Positions 9,537-19,090 of a stretch of 64,000 bases of DNA are shown here, piece after piece. Source of the stretch: Flectonema sp. DT1601 (lineage: Eukaryota; Euglenozoa; Diplonemea; Diplonemida; Diplonemidae). The position numbers and the translations under genes are program-made. The notes beneath the pieces are model-generated. The model ran no database searches. It was not told the origin of the DNA and saw nothing but the letters and a program-made list of their open reading frames with translations. The DNA lies in assembly GCA_964019425.1 (NCBI GenBank), contig OZ025809.1, positions 248,001 to 312,000 on the forward strand, written 5' to 3'. Within the stretch, counting starts at the first letter, position 1. Every line of letters begins with the position of its first letter.

Positions 9537-12500
9537 TTAGAGTGGAGGTAGTTGTTGCATAAAGTGTTTTGCTACTTTAGGTTGAGTTGAGGATGCGGAA
9601 ACAGTTATCCAGTCGACTGTCGGGATATGGATGTCACTTTCAAAGTCTGAATCATCATCTGTGTATTCTTCTTCTTCGTCTTCCTCGTACTCTTCTTCCT
9701 CTTCATCTTCTTCAATACAGTCACTGATGTCTTCTGAGTCTGTATCACTGGTTTCAAGAAACACTTTTTCTAACTCAATTTCATCAGCCAGTTTTTCCAT
9801 CACACAACTTGAAGATCTTCCATTCTCTCTAATAATTCCTAATATGATGTCAGGTTTTGTAGTAGATTTCCACTTATCACTGGAACAGTCTAAGATTACA
9901 ACAGTTTGTAGTTTATTATGCTTAAAGGTTAGGGTAACTTTTCCTTGTTGTGCATTTCCTGTTATAAGTTCCCCAGCAGGAAGAGTTGTACCAGAAATCC
10001 CATAACGAGTGACCTTGTCAGTGTAGAAGGTGATTGGACGACGACGTCTTTTTTCCTTTTTACGAATAGTCCACCAGTCAACTGCGTCTTTGTTGGAAGC
10101 AACCGCAAGTAAATTAACCAACTGATGTCTATATGGGTTTCCTTCATGTTGAGATGGGACTTCGTGTGGTGTTAATGGCGGTGCTCTACTTTTTCGTTTT
10201 CTGCTATTTGATAAAGTTTGTGATAATTTTAACAGCGTGTCACGTTGGGCTGCCGGAGGTATGTCCATTGCATAATTAGCTGTGTAATAAGACTGATGCT
10301 CGACGATTACGACGTTGAGTTCGAAATCTTCTTCCAAACATCTGATATCTGTTACTCTGAATGTTTCCATGTCTGCATATTTCGGATCGTCTGCAACATT
10401 TGAATCGCTTCCTGCTATGTGTGAGTTTAGTGATTGACATGCCCAAACGACTTCCCCAACCCGTTGCTTTCCTTTGAATGTGAAGCGAACTTGTCCAATT
10501 GCAGGGACGTAGTTTCCGATTTCCTCGCAAGTTTCGTCTTCATAAATTCTTGTTAATACGTTAGTCAAAACATTATGAGAAACGAACATATATTCACCAG
10601 GTCGAAGGGTCGGCTCAGTCTCGAATATCTCCCACGATCCAGTACAAAGAATATCAACCGCGGTGGGGTTTTGAGCCACAGGTAAGTCGACAGTCGATGT
10701 TAACGCAGCTATTTCCGCACTGGTATAAAGCATTCCCATTACTTCCTTTGTAGGGTTATCAGTGTTGGCTGATACTACGTGAATTTCTACACTGTTACCT
10801 AAGACATGACTTGATTGGTTACCATCCAGTGTTAGTTGTTGTCTTCTTACTATGATTCCTTTATATAACCGATGATACATAAACATAAGTACAGCATCAG
10901 TTAGTTGATCATAGACTCCAATATTACCGAATTCAGGAGAGTAGATGACATGACTATTTCTAATCTCAGCCCAGAATGGTTCAGGACCTGATTTTCCTTT
11001 AAATTTTAACGCAGGAAGTACTTTTCGTAGTGATCCTTCTCTCTCTCTGATAATCCATGCTCCAGTTAGAATATCTAGCGTGTCTGTACATGACGCAATC
11101 TTCTCATCAACAAATGTTATGTATGCCCTACCACTTAACTGTACAGATGATAAAGCTACCATCGCAGCATAAGGTGTCTTCAGATCTACTATTGCATACT
11201 CGTTTAATGGTTTTTTTGAATTATCAGTGTCGTTAGTGGATTGCCAAGACCATCTGAAGTCAGGACAAGCTTCAAGCAATTGATGTTTCATTGCGAACTG
11301 GACATTAAAGTCTTCTACATCCCTAGGAACTGGTTTATTAAAAACACTGAAAGGAAGGTTTGAAAACTTTAAATAACGTGATACACCATAACTTCGCTCA
11401 GACTCTGCAGGTCGTTTTAGAAACGGCACCGTAAGAGGAATGTGTATGGGGGTTGGTATCGGAATTGTTGCTATGTGCATATGTGGTTCTTCATCCGATC
11501 CGGGGAAGTTCCCACTGAAGATCGTTAAGCATTCCAATGCCTCAGTCACCGAACTGTATTTCACTACAACAAAATCATTTATAAAAGCAATCCCCTCAAT
11601 GTCACCCGCGATTGAAAATATTTTCACTATTTTATTACTCTCAAGGAATGTTTCACAAAGACCCGTAATCAGAACTGTTTTGGAAGCAACATCCCTGAGA
11701 GCCGATTCAATTATCTGTGCAGAAATATAAGCAATGCTCAAACTAGAACAATCTTCCCTTAATGTTTGAGTAATCTCAGATGAACTACTAACTCCCTTAC
11801 TTGCGATAAATAGATGTCCGTTATTACTGCTGTCAAACCATTCTGAAAATGTAAATAACACGTCCTTTGCATTCAACGGATGATATGCGTCTCCTGCTAA
11901 CGATGCTAAGATTTTACTTTTCTTCAAAGCCTCATTAGTATACACGACATGTATGAATGACGTTGGAGTTTGAATAGTTCCATAATCAAAATACGACAAT
12001 TTCAGAGGTGTTCTCGATATTTCAACAGGTAACCATATGCTGGTATAAAGTCGAAAAGCATGCTCTGGTGGTATGTGAGTAAGGATCGGATGTTTTTTAA
12101 CTTTTCTTTTTGAACTGCGTCGTTTCTTCCGATGTGCTGTTATAATCTTATTCAATCGAACTCTGTCGACTATTAATGATCTGCGTTCTATGGACAGAGC
12201 TGATCCACGAGCAAGATCGTATTTATCGAGTTCAGCTATCTCGAGAGCAGCAGCTTCACGCTGACGAACTATTGTTTCCAGTCTGCATATGCGAAGTTCT
12301 CTTTCAGAGAGTGCTGCTGTCTTCTTGTGTAATAAGTCTTCTTGTTCTTTCAAGTCATCACCTCGTCTCTTTAAGTCAGTCAGTAGAACTCCTGCTAATT
12401 TCATTCGTTGCATGTGCATATCTCCGAGTCTCTCTAGATCTTCAATCCGTCTCTCAATTTCTGCGAGCCCTGTCTCATCACTTTTTGGTTCACCAACTCC

Positions 12501-12545
12501 CAACTCTTCCAAAAGATCCGATAGAGGCTTTGTGAAGAAAGCCAT
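9537..12545 (-). CDS. Large protein with N-terminal coiled coil and acidic tail, unknown function
   Basis: A 1002-residue protein with its ATG at 12543-12545. Residues about 25-130 are heptad-like (coiled coil), followed by a very basic cluster near 138-150 (KKRRSSKRKVKKH). Two stretches, about 285-350 and 395-485, have the beta-alpha-beta feel of degenerate RNA-recognition motifs (for example SRYLKFSNLPFSVF), but the RNP signatures are not canonical. Another basic cluster (RKKEKRRRRP) precedes a region near residues 940-970 made almost only of Glu, Asp and Tyr. The basic clusters and acidic tail point to a nuclear protein, perhaps acting on RNA or chromatin; this is inference. It separates the two identical centrin genes. 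Confidence 0.8.
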   Translation of the reverse strand: MAFFTKPLSDLLEELGVGEPKSDETGLAEIERRIEDLERLGDMHMQRMKLAGVLLTDLKRRGDDLKEQEDLLHKKTAALSERELRICRLETIVRQREAAALEIAELDKYDLARGSALSIERRSLIVDRVRLNKIITAHRKKRRSSKRKVKKHPILTHIPPEHAFRLYTSIWLPVEISRTPLKLSYFDYGTIQTPTSFIHVVYTNEALKKSKILASLAGDAYHPLNAKDVLFTFSEWFDSSNNGHLFIASKGVSSSSEITQTLREDCSSLSIAYISAQIIESALRDVASKTVLITGLCETFLESNKIVKIFSIAGDIEGIAFINDFVVVKYSSVTEALECLTIFSGNFPGSDEEPHMHIATIPIPTPIHIPLTVPFLKRPAESERSYGVSRYLKFSNLPFSVFNKPVPRDVEDFNVQFAMKHQLLEACPDFRWSWQSTNDTDNSKKPLNEYAIVDLKTPYAAMVALSSVQLSGRAYITFVDEKIASCTDTLDILTGAWIIREREGSLRKVLPALKFKGKSGPEPFWAEIRNSHVIYSPEFGNIGVYDQLTDAVLMFMYHRLYKGIIVRRQQLTLDGNQSSHVLGNSVEIHVVSANTDNPTKEVMGMLYTSAEIAALTSTVDLPVAQNPTAVDILCTGSWEIFETEPTLRPGEYMFVSHNVLTNVLTRIYEDETCEEIGNYVPAIGQVRFTFKGKQRVGEVVWACQSLNSHIAGSDSNVADDPKYADMETFRVTDIRCLEEDFELNVVIVEHQSYYTANYAMDIPPAAQRDTLLKLSQTLSNSRKRKSRAPPLTPHEVPSQHEGNPYRHQLVNLLAVASNKDAVDWWTIRKKEKRRRRPITFYTDKVTRYGISGTTLPAGELITGNAQQGKVTLTFKHNKLQTVVILDCSSDKWKSTTKPDIILGIIRENGRSSSCVMEKLADEIELEKVFLETSDTDSEDISDCIEEDEEEEEYEEDEEEEYTDDDSDFESDIHIPTVDWITVSASSTQPKVAKHFMQQLPPL

Positions 12546-12928
12546 TGATTAATCATACTGGATGATGTGAATTAAATAAGAAATTACAAAAAAAAAAAGA
12601 AAAAGCCCGACAACGAACAATGTTTGTGTTCTTTTTCTTTTTCTAAAAAAACTCTTCAAAGAGAGCCATTATGATTAGTGTACCTGAGATGAAGGAAGTA
12701 AAGGTTCCCTTTCTTTGTAAAGATTCTTCCAGAGTTCTACATGAACTTCCCTATACTACGAATGAAAAGAAAATTCCCGTGAAAGTGGAGTGACGTGAGT
12801 GGAGTGTGAGTGTGTGGCATCAACAGAAAATAAAAATAGAAAACCCCAAAAAATAAAAGAGAGGAAAGGAGTTCTAACTAAAGCATTCAGCGCAGCAGGC
12901 TGGTAGATGCAAAACAAATTCAGAAGAC
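12546..12928. other. Intergenic, no gene seen
   Basis: Spacer between the 1002-residue protein gene and centrin copy 2. It shares no sequence with the spacer after centrin copy 1. Confidence 0.6.
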
Positions 12929-13531
12929 TTACTTTCCCTTCATCTGAATCATGACGTTCTTAAACTCCTCAAAGCTGATCTCTCCATCTCTGTCCTCATC
13001 AGCCTCGGCGATCATCTCCTGAAGAACATCATCACCCGGGTTCTCTCCCAACAACTTTGCGACCTCCTTCAAGTTTGCGAATGAGATCTTACCAGTCTTG
13101 TCCATATCAAACAATTGGAACGCCTTGAAAATCTCTTCCGGGGAATCCTTCTGTGCCATCTTAGCCTGTTTGTGGATTAGTTTTGTTGTTTCAAACTTTT
13201 CTCGACTGGGGACAGACACTTTCACAGCTGCCTTGTGTTTAAGTTAAAAACAACGAAAGAAGGGAGTCAGGAGAAGAGAGAGAGAAAGAGAGAAAGAAAA
13301 CAGAGGACAGCGGCATACCTTCATCATCTTCTCGAACTCTGGGTACTCAATAAGACCGTTGGCGTCGGTGTCGATCGAGCGGATCATCTTTTCGATCTCC
13401 TCACGTGGCTGGTCTCCGAATCCGAGACCCTTCATGGCGAGCGCCATCTCCTCAGCGTCGATGGCACCTGAACCATCGGCATCGAAGAGGTTGAAGGCTT
13501 CCTTAATCTGCTCGTCGGTGAGGGCGGCCAT
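12929..13531 (-). CDS. Centrin-like EF-hand protein, copy 2 (two exons)
   Basis: Exon 1 is 13319-13531 and exon 2 is 12929-13165. The predicted 149-residue protein is identical to copy 1 and I see no nucleotide difference in the exons. The stop codon is TAA here and TAG in copy 1. The 25-nt 5' UTR is shared up to the CAG acceptor, and beyond it the copies are unrelated. The two copies are about 5.6 kb apart, with a phosphatase and a 1002-residue protein gene between them, so this is not a simple head-to-tail tandem. Either recent duplication or gene conversion would explain the identity. Confidence 0.93.
13166..13318 (-). other. Spliceosomal intron of centrin copy 2
   Basis: A 153-nt intron with the same GTATGC donor and ACAAACAG acceptor as copy 1. 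It differs from copy 1 by a one-base deletion and a two-base change. Confidence 0.9.
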
Positions 13532-13660
13532 TTTGTTAAAGGGAAGTAGTAGATAGCTGGAAAGAACAACTGTAACGGTAACGGCAACATCAAAACTCAC
13601 GCGTGTGATGTAATAAACTAAATTACCTCAATCGACATCTGCGCAAATTTTAAAAAATAA
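13532..13660. other. 5' flank of centrin copy 2
   Basis: The 25-nt 5' UTR and the CAG acceptor (13557-13559 on the plus strand) come first, then unique AT-rich sequence up to the inverted-repeat element. Confidence 0.5.
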
Positions 13661-13794
13661 TACTGTAACTATAAATATCACGGTGTATAAAAAGTCTCCA
13701 AATCGCCAAAAAATGGCCAAATCCACCATCTTTATTATATCCAAAGTTGTATACTCCAATTTTTTTATACACCGAGATATTTATAGTTACAGTA
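13661..13794. mobile_element. MITE-like element with 34-bp inverted repeats (Tc1/mariner-like ends)
   Basis: The left end begins tactgtaactataaatatc and continues to about 13694. The right end, read on the other strand from 13794, is the same 34 bp with two mismatches. Both ends start with TA, as expected of a TA target duplication, leaving a 130-bp element. The internal ~65 bp has no coding capacity. The small size, inverted ends and TA boundary fit a miniature element mobilised by a Tc1/mariner-type transposase, but no related transposase is in the window. Confidence 0.75.
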
Positions 13795-15146
13795 ATATTA
13801 AATTTTAATTACTAAAAGCAATTCCTCACCGTACTAGAATGTGAGTAACGCTATTGTGTAAATGTAATGACACTGATTATCACAAGTATCTTGTCTTTTT
13901 TTTTTTTTTTTTTTTTTTTTTCCTCTCATTCTCTTCTTTTAAGAATTAGAGAATCAGCTGTGTAAATCAATAAACCAATACCAGTCGACCAGTACACACC
14001 ACTAAAAGTTTTTCCACTTCAACAGACTAGTTCATTAAGAAACGTTAGTCGGAAGCGCAAATCAACACAAACACATAAAACAGGCAACACAGTATCAGGC
14101 AGTGAATATCTAGAGATACTTTCACAACAAGAATTACAATGACCTTAAAAAGTAAACGTTACTAGACAGAACTAATCTTCATGGCAGAACTTAAGAAAAC
14201 AAAATAATATTTTTCAGGACAAAGTGGCAAAACACTCCATCTGATAACAAAAAGTATATATTCTGATATTTTAACCACATCAACCAATGATACTCCACGC
14301 TTAATTAAGAAATATAGATAACCTAACGATTCCTTATAATTCTTTGCTAATGGTACAGTGAAAAAGACATGATTAAAAATAAGGAAAAAATACAAGCAGG
14401 GGGTACACTCCATAAGGAGGCAAGAAAAACAGGCAGCGCATCCAATGCGGCTGCTTGAGGACAATGATTGATTGGCATTCATTCAGAGAATAGGAGAGGA
14501 AAAAATAATTAAGAAAAGAAATAAAAAAACTTAAACGACAATCAGAATAGAACCTTTTCATCGATCATCGGAGAATCAAATTTACGATTGTTAGATTGCA
14601 TCAAACGTTTTATACCTCAACAGTCTTTCATAATTAATCAGAGATTTTGATCAGGTGAACGACGGTCTACAGAGATGTAGCATTCTTATGTTAGGGGAAA
14701 AGACGAAAAAAGTGGATTTAAGGAAATAGTTTGAACATACCAAAACATAGAGAGTTGTTTGGTATAAAGAGCAAAAATTGTGAGGTTTTTCAGAATGCTT
14801 GGGGTGGGGGGAAAAAAAACGAAAAGATTATGCGAAGGAAGAAAAGACTTTACACAAACACAAAGAATAAAAACCAAACCCCAGAAGAGGAGGTAGTCGC
14901 GGTGCGTACAAAAAAGAGTTGCAATCAAAAGAAGCTGTTGAAGAAAGCGATAGAAAAAAGGTTGCAGTCGGAGATCAGATAAAAAGTTTCATAAAACAGT
15001 TAACGTTAGTCGAGAAGACCGGGACCTGTAAATACTTGTCTCCCAGCGGCATCAACAACCTGTTTTTTTTATTTTCTTTTGGGTAAAGCTCTATTCCCGC
15101 GGGCCTAGAAAAGAAATTGCGGGTACAATTGACACTTGTGGCAAAC
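13795..15146. other. Intergenic, no gene seen
   Basis: AT-rich spacer with a T-run at about 13898-13921. Frames in this stretch are low complexity and show no domain or coding bias on either strand. Confidence 0.55.
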
Positions 15147-15698
15147 TTAGAAAAAGTTGATATAACTAAAACACACCATTCCGGAACGTATTGTTTTTGG
15201 GAGGGTCACATATCGTTTAACTGTCGCACAATGAGTAGTACATGGAATTATATTGTCTTGCTTTGCAGGCATGCCTTTCGGTTTCGTAGGACGCAGCATG
15301 TCCAAGACTGGGAAATTAAGTGACCGTAATGTCTCTTTAACTGATTTAGCGAGTTCTTGTGAACGTGCGAACGGACTCATTGTAGTATGAGTGAAGGCAT
15401 GACGTGTTGGTCTATTACATCGAACACTTGGTAATTGTTGAGTCAGAGAATTGCTGCCTTGTCTGAGATAACTTTTATAAGCACTGCAACGTGGCCACTT
15501 CGGTTCTCCGTAAAACATTGAACCTTCTCCCAGGACACAACCTTGAAGGGTCCGCGGTCGTTTTTCATTTCCAAACCTCGTCCCCCGCACAGGCTTTTGA
15601 ACCATCGGTATGTCGCTGCATAGGCTCTCGTCTTCCCACCTTTGTTCTACCTGATGTTTTCTACTAGGAGATAATCCACAGCTGATCCCAAATGCCAT
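15147..15698 (-). CDS. Basic protein of unknown function
   Basis: A 183-residue protein with its ATG at 15696-15698 and a candidate acceptor (ttattaacttaatag) about 15 nt upstream. It is basic, rich in Arg, Pro, Ser and Cys, with short aromatic-glycine motifs (GSMFYGEPKWP) and no signal peptide or membrane segment. The composition resembles small microtubule- or flagellum-associated proteins of flagellates, but I recognise no family. It lies 132 bp downstream of the next gene in the same orientation. Confidence 0.65.
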   Translation of the reverse strand: MAFGISCGLSPSRKHQVEQRWEDESLCSDIPMVQKPVRGTRFGNEKRPRTLQGCVLGEGSMFYGEPKWPRCSAYKSYLRQGSNSLTQQLPSVRCNRPTRHAFTHTTMSPFARSQELAKSVKETLRSLNFPVLDMLRPTKPKGMPAKQDNIIPCTTHCATVKRYVTLPKTIRSGMVCFSYINFF

Positions 15699-15830
15699 TT
15701 TAGTGATGCTGACTATTAAGTTAATAATAACTGATGGTTGCTGAAACAGTAACGCTGATGTAACTCTTCCTAGAAAGGAAAAGTAAACAGCTTTTTAACA
15801 AACCAAAACAGTAGCAAACTAAGAGCAGTA

Positions 15831-16970
15831 TTAAATATTATTTCTCTGTACGTCGCGAACAACTGGTGGTCTCAATGAACGAATTCGAAGTGTTTTCATT
15901 GCATTCGGGGGAATCGGTGTTTTTATGAGCGTCCCTAGTAGTTCAGCTGCTCCTTTATAAATTACTCCTGGACCTCCACCTTTTTGAATTACAGGAAGGT
16001 GAGGATTTATCTTTGTATAATCTAGTGAAACATTCTTTTTTTTACAACGTTGAAACGAAGCTTTTTTACAGCTTCCAGATGTAGGTTTTGATGATGGAGA
16101 TTGCTGCTGCTGTGGTTCTTCATCAGGCGCGTTGTCAAGCGGAACGACGTGCAACTTTGATGGCATTTCTGGAGGTGATCTCAGCAGCAAGTGAGAAATC
16201 TTGGGAAGTCTCTTTGCTAATTCGTGAAGGTGTGTTTGTTGTTTTTTCAGATTAACAAATTCCAACTTTTCTTTATCTCTCTTATCAGCGAGTTGCTTAT
16301 CAGTTTCTAAAGGTGGTGCCGGAGGGACATCAGTTGGAAGACAAACTGCTGCTTTTGGTCTGGCTGTGGAACAAAATGGAACTGGACCCCAGTGATGTGA
16401 CTTCGGAGGATTATTCGTGTCTTCTTCTGAAGAAGAACTCACAGAACAGTCACAACTTACATGAGTTTCACAAGAACTGGATCGGCTGGGTCCTGGTGAT
16501 ACTTTTTCACCATCGACTTCAGTTACAGTCCTTCTGTTCTTTCTCCTTCCACTTATTGTAGTAATCTCTTTATCATATGAACCATCCACTACTACTTCAC
16601 TAAATAGTCTTTCCTTTTGCTTTGGTAATAGAATGGCAGTACTAACACCTTTCTCAATAATGAATTGAACATTATAACTACAAACAGGAGAGGACGATAG
16701 CTTAAACAAAACCGATTTCAAATTTACTATTTGTCTTTTCTGAACTCCATCGTGCAAAACTAACGTCTCCAATTGTTGCTTCAGATGCTCTACTTCCTTC
16801 GCTTCTGGAGTCAGATGACACCAACGCATCTTATTTTGCCATTCTCTAACTGTCTCAACTTCTTCTGCAGCTTCTTTCTTTATTACTTCAATGACATGAT
16901 GCAGTCTTTCTATTTCCTGTGCTTGGAGATCATACTGACGTTGGAATTCATAATCTGTTCGTCCTTTCAT
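15831..16970 (-). CDS. Coiled-coil protein, unknown function
   Basis: A 379-residue protein starting at the ATG at 16968-16970. Residues about 8-100 are strongly heptad-like with charged residues (coiled coil). The middle is Ser/Pro-rich and low complexity, and the C-terminus is basic (SLRPPVVRDVQ). A sense-strand acceptor (ttattaccacattaacag) lies about 25 nt upstream. A three-codon upstream frame overlaps the start codon. A structural or adaptor role is possible; there is no family match. Confidence 0.75.
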   Translation of the reverse strand: MKGRTDYEFQRQYDLQAQEIERLHHVIEVIKKEAAEEVETVREWQNKMRWCHLTPEAKEVEHLKQQLETLVLHDGVQKRQIVNLKSVLFKLSSSPVCSYNVQFIIEKGVSTAILLPKQKERLFSEVVVDGSYDKEITTISGRRKNRRTVTEVDGEKVSPGPSRSSSCETHVSCDCSVSSSSEEDTNNPPKSHHWGPVPFCSTARPKAAVCLPTDVPPAPPLETDKQLADKRDKEKLEFVNLKKQQTHLHELAKRLPKISHLLLRSPPEMPSKLHVVPLDNAPDEEPQQQQSPSSKPTSGSCKKASFQRCKKKNVSLDYTKINPHLPVIQKGGGPGVIYKGAAELLGTLIKTPIPPNAMKTLRIRSLRPPVVRDVQRNNI

Positions 16971-16975
16971 GGCAT
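16967..16975 (-). promoter_or_regulatory. Minimal upstream ORF overlapping the start codon
   Basis: The sense sequence ATGCCATGA places a two-codon upstream frame whose TGA stop overlaps the main ATG as ATGA. It lies downstream of the putative acceptor, so it would be in the mature 5' UTR. Whether it affects translation is unknown. Confidence 0.5.
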
Positions 16976-17190
16976 TTCAAAAACAAACTACTTCCTGTTA
17001 ATGTGGTAATAACATAACAAATCAACAACATAAACAATTCTATATATAAATACACTACAAATGTCAAGTTTTCATGCTTGCAACAGAAAACGCAAACAAC
17101 ATACATTTCATCTCCAAAACGATATTCCGAAAAACAGTGATGACCTGAATGAGCAAAGGGGGTGAAGCTTCAACAATCTGAAAACTACAA

Positions 17191-17265
17191 TAACTTTAGG
17201 TATTAAAACAAAATTAACATCAAGTACTCTACAGAAACATATGTGTAGTTGTTAATCAAAGAAAA
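17191..17265. repeat. Short dispersed repeat R1, copy a
   Basis: A ~75-bp sequence with the same two ends as 45456-45528: an actttaggtatta left part and a gtagttgttaatcaaagaaaa-type right part. The middle differs. It abuts the broken end of the sedolisin fragment. Confidence 0.6.
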
Positions 17266-17371
17266 TTATATATAGCCGAGTCCATCCGCTTGGGACCATC
17301 GATGGCTCGTGAACCTGGACCAGAGCGGCCGAGGACATCGCCGCCAAGGCGGAGAAGAAGAAGGTACGCAT
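17252..17371 (-). pseudogene. Sedolisin gene remnant (5' end only, copy 9)
   Basis: Homology to the intact sedolisin genes covers the ATG (17369-17371), the signal peptide and the next few codons, then breaks at 17280. The frame reads seven unrelated codons before a stop, giving 39 residues. The upstream unit spacer is kept to about 18006, so the homologous block is 17280-18006. The 5' UTR has the same T variant seen in the first and eighth units. It is detached from the array by the LRR gene and transposon. Confidence 0.85.
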
Positions 17372-18006
17372 GGTTTTGCTGCTATTTGTCTGTGGAGGGG
17401 GGGGAATCAAGGATGCAGTAACAACGTTAACATTAACCACCCATTGCCACCATTGCCACCGTAAGCTGCTATTCATCACTCACTCTTCACATTCCGGTAT
17501 TCCGAAAAACAGCGTGGACCTGCAATGAGGGAAGGGGGGCGAGGGGGCGAAAGAAATAGTGATGACAGGAATCCACTACCAGAAAAGCATATTGTCCATT
17601 AAGGAAAGGAGAGATTACGGGAAAAAAAAATAAAGCATCGATGGATTACGCCTACCGAATTCGCACCTGAAGCACACCGAGAGACTACACATATATAATA
17701 TGTGACATCCCATAACCGGAATCAGGTGGGTGGATAAGACGCAAGCCCATCCTCGCTCCCAAAATTACGAAGCCACCCGGCCTCATGCACAAAACAGGAA
17801 CACATACACGCGGATTCAAAATTGAATATAAGCTCCCGTTCAGTGGAACGGTGCCCCATCAATTCTGGATATGGAAACAAAATAGGGCACGCCCTCGCAG
17901 ATCCTTGTCCCTAAAATGGAACGGTCGTTCGAAAACAAAACGAACGAGAATAGAAGAGAACCAAGACCGCGAGTTGCGACAGCCGAAAAAGAAAGAAAAG
18001 AGAGAG
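17372..18006. repeat. Detached copy of the sedolisin unit spacer
   Basis: This matches the spacer between array units, with a few substitutions (for example gagttgcgacagccg in place of gagtggcgacagctg). Homology ends where a GA-rich microsatellite begins. Confidence 0.85.
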
Positions 18007-18043
18007 TGAGAGAGGGAGAGAGAGAGGGAGAGAGAGAGAGAGA
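18007..18043. repeat. GA-rich microsatellite
   Basis: Imperfect GAGA/GGGA repeats at the edge of the detached sedolisin spacer. Confidence 0.8.
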
Positions 18044-18653
18044 ACACGCCACATAAGATCAGAAAATTAGAAATAAAGAAGTAATGATGAGAAAGAGAAA
18101 AGATACTAATAATATAAAATAAGAAAATTACACTAAAGGAAAGAAACGTTCCTTATCTACCCAAGGGGATTTCACCGCAGGAGGAGACTTAACCGAGATA
18201 GAAAATTTAGAAAGCTTGGATTCTGACCAGTCAGGATTCGTGCATCTATAGAAAGGTCGTCTTTGACGGGACACCGGGAGATATGTGGGAGTAGAGTCTG
18301 ATCAAGGAAAAATTGATATCGCGAAAGAATCACACTCGGATAATAACATTTTGTATGAAAGAAATCCGCAGAAGAACGGACGATTAACAAAGTTGGAGAT
18401 GAAATCCGTCGGTGATATCGTTCGATACCCGCCAACGGCGATAATTTCTCTCAGTGCAGTGTTGGTGACAGAATTACCTAAACCCACCACCCAACGCATG
18501 CGTGAGCAGACAGTGTTAGAGACGGCTGATGAAGCAAATTTCTGTCACAGAGAGGTAGAACACGCCACATAAGATCAGAAATAAAGTAATGATAAGAAAG
18601 AGAAATGATACTAATAAAATAAAATAAGAAAATTACACTAAAGGAAAGAAACG
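18042..18653. repeat. Imperfect direct repeats flanking a 409-bp segment
   Basis: The ~107-bp sequence at 18042-18148 (starting gaacacgccacataagatc) recurs in slightly shorter form at 18558-18653. The segment between them is unique in the window apart from a 17-bp match to 43610-43626. No coding capacity with an ATG start is apparent. Confidence 0.8.
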
Positions 18654-19090
18654 ATATATTACTATTCGAGACACACTCAAAAGGGTTATCTTTTGATCAT
18701 TTCAACAGGAATTTCAAATTTTCAGAACTAAACTTTCACATGTTACATAATGATGTTCTTCCACAATGATTGGCAGTATCTTCTTTTAAAGTTTTTTCTC
18801 TTACTTTCTTTCAAGTTTTTATCTTTTTTTTTTTTTCGATTATTTTTTAATTACATAAAAGAAAGCCTTGCTCTGGAAAGATGTGCGAGTTTTCCTTTTT
18901 CGAAGAAATATTTCATCATCAGCTACAGAAATAGATTTCGGTTTCACAAGTTCACAAAAGTATAATATTTTCTTCGTTTCACTTTCCAATTGTTCCCTCC
19001 CACAGAAGTTAAAATTACAAAACCATTCAGATTAACCTTATATTTCGTTGAACGCAGAACAAAAAAAACTTTAAGAATCAATTCACCACT
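18654..19090. other. Intergenic, no gene seen
   Basis: AT-rich spacer with short T-runs downstream of the LRR gene. Confidence 0.55.

Noticed and set aside
13557-13605. A very short 5' UTR intron (GTGAGT to CAG, about 40 nt) before each centrin copy
   Set aside because: Both copies happen to have a GTGAGT upstream, but the intervening sequences are unrelated and too short for a typical intron, and the array's first unit lacks the pattern. A trans-splice acceptor is simpler.
17191-17265. Repeat R1 as a spliced-leader RNA gene (TTTAG followed by GTATTA)
   Set aside because: The copies differ in the middle, none has a clear Sm site or T-run terminator, and copies are not tandemly arrayed.
18285-18572. 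A 95-codon plus-strand frame between the direct repeats
   Set aside because: It begins with GTG, opposes the direction of all other genes and matches nothing recognised.
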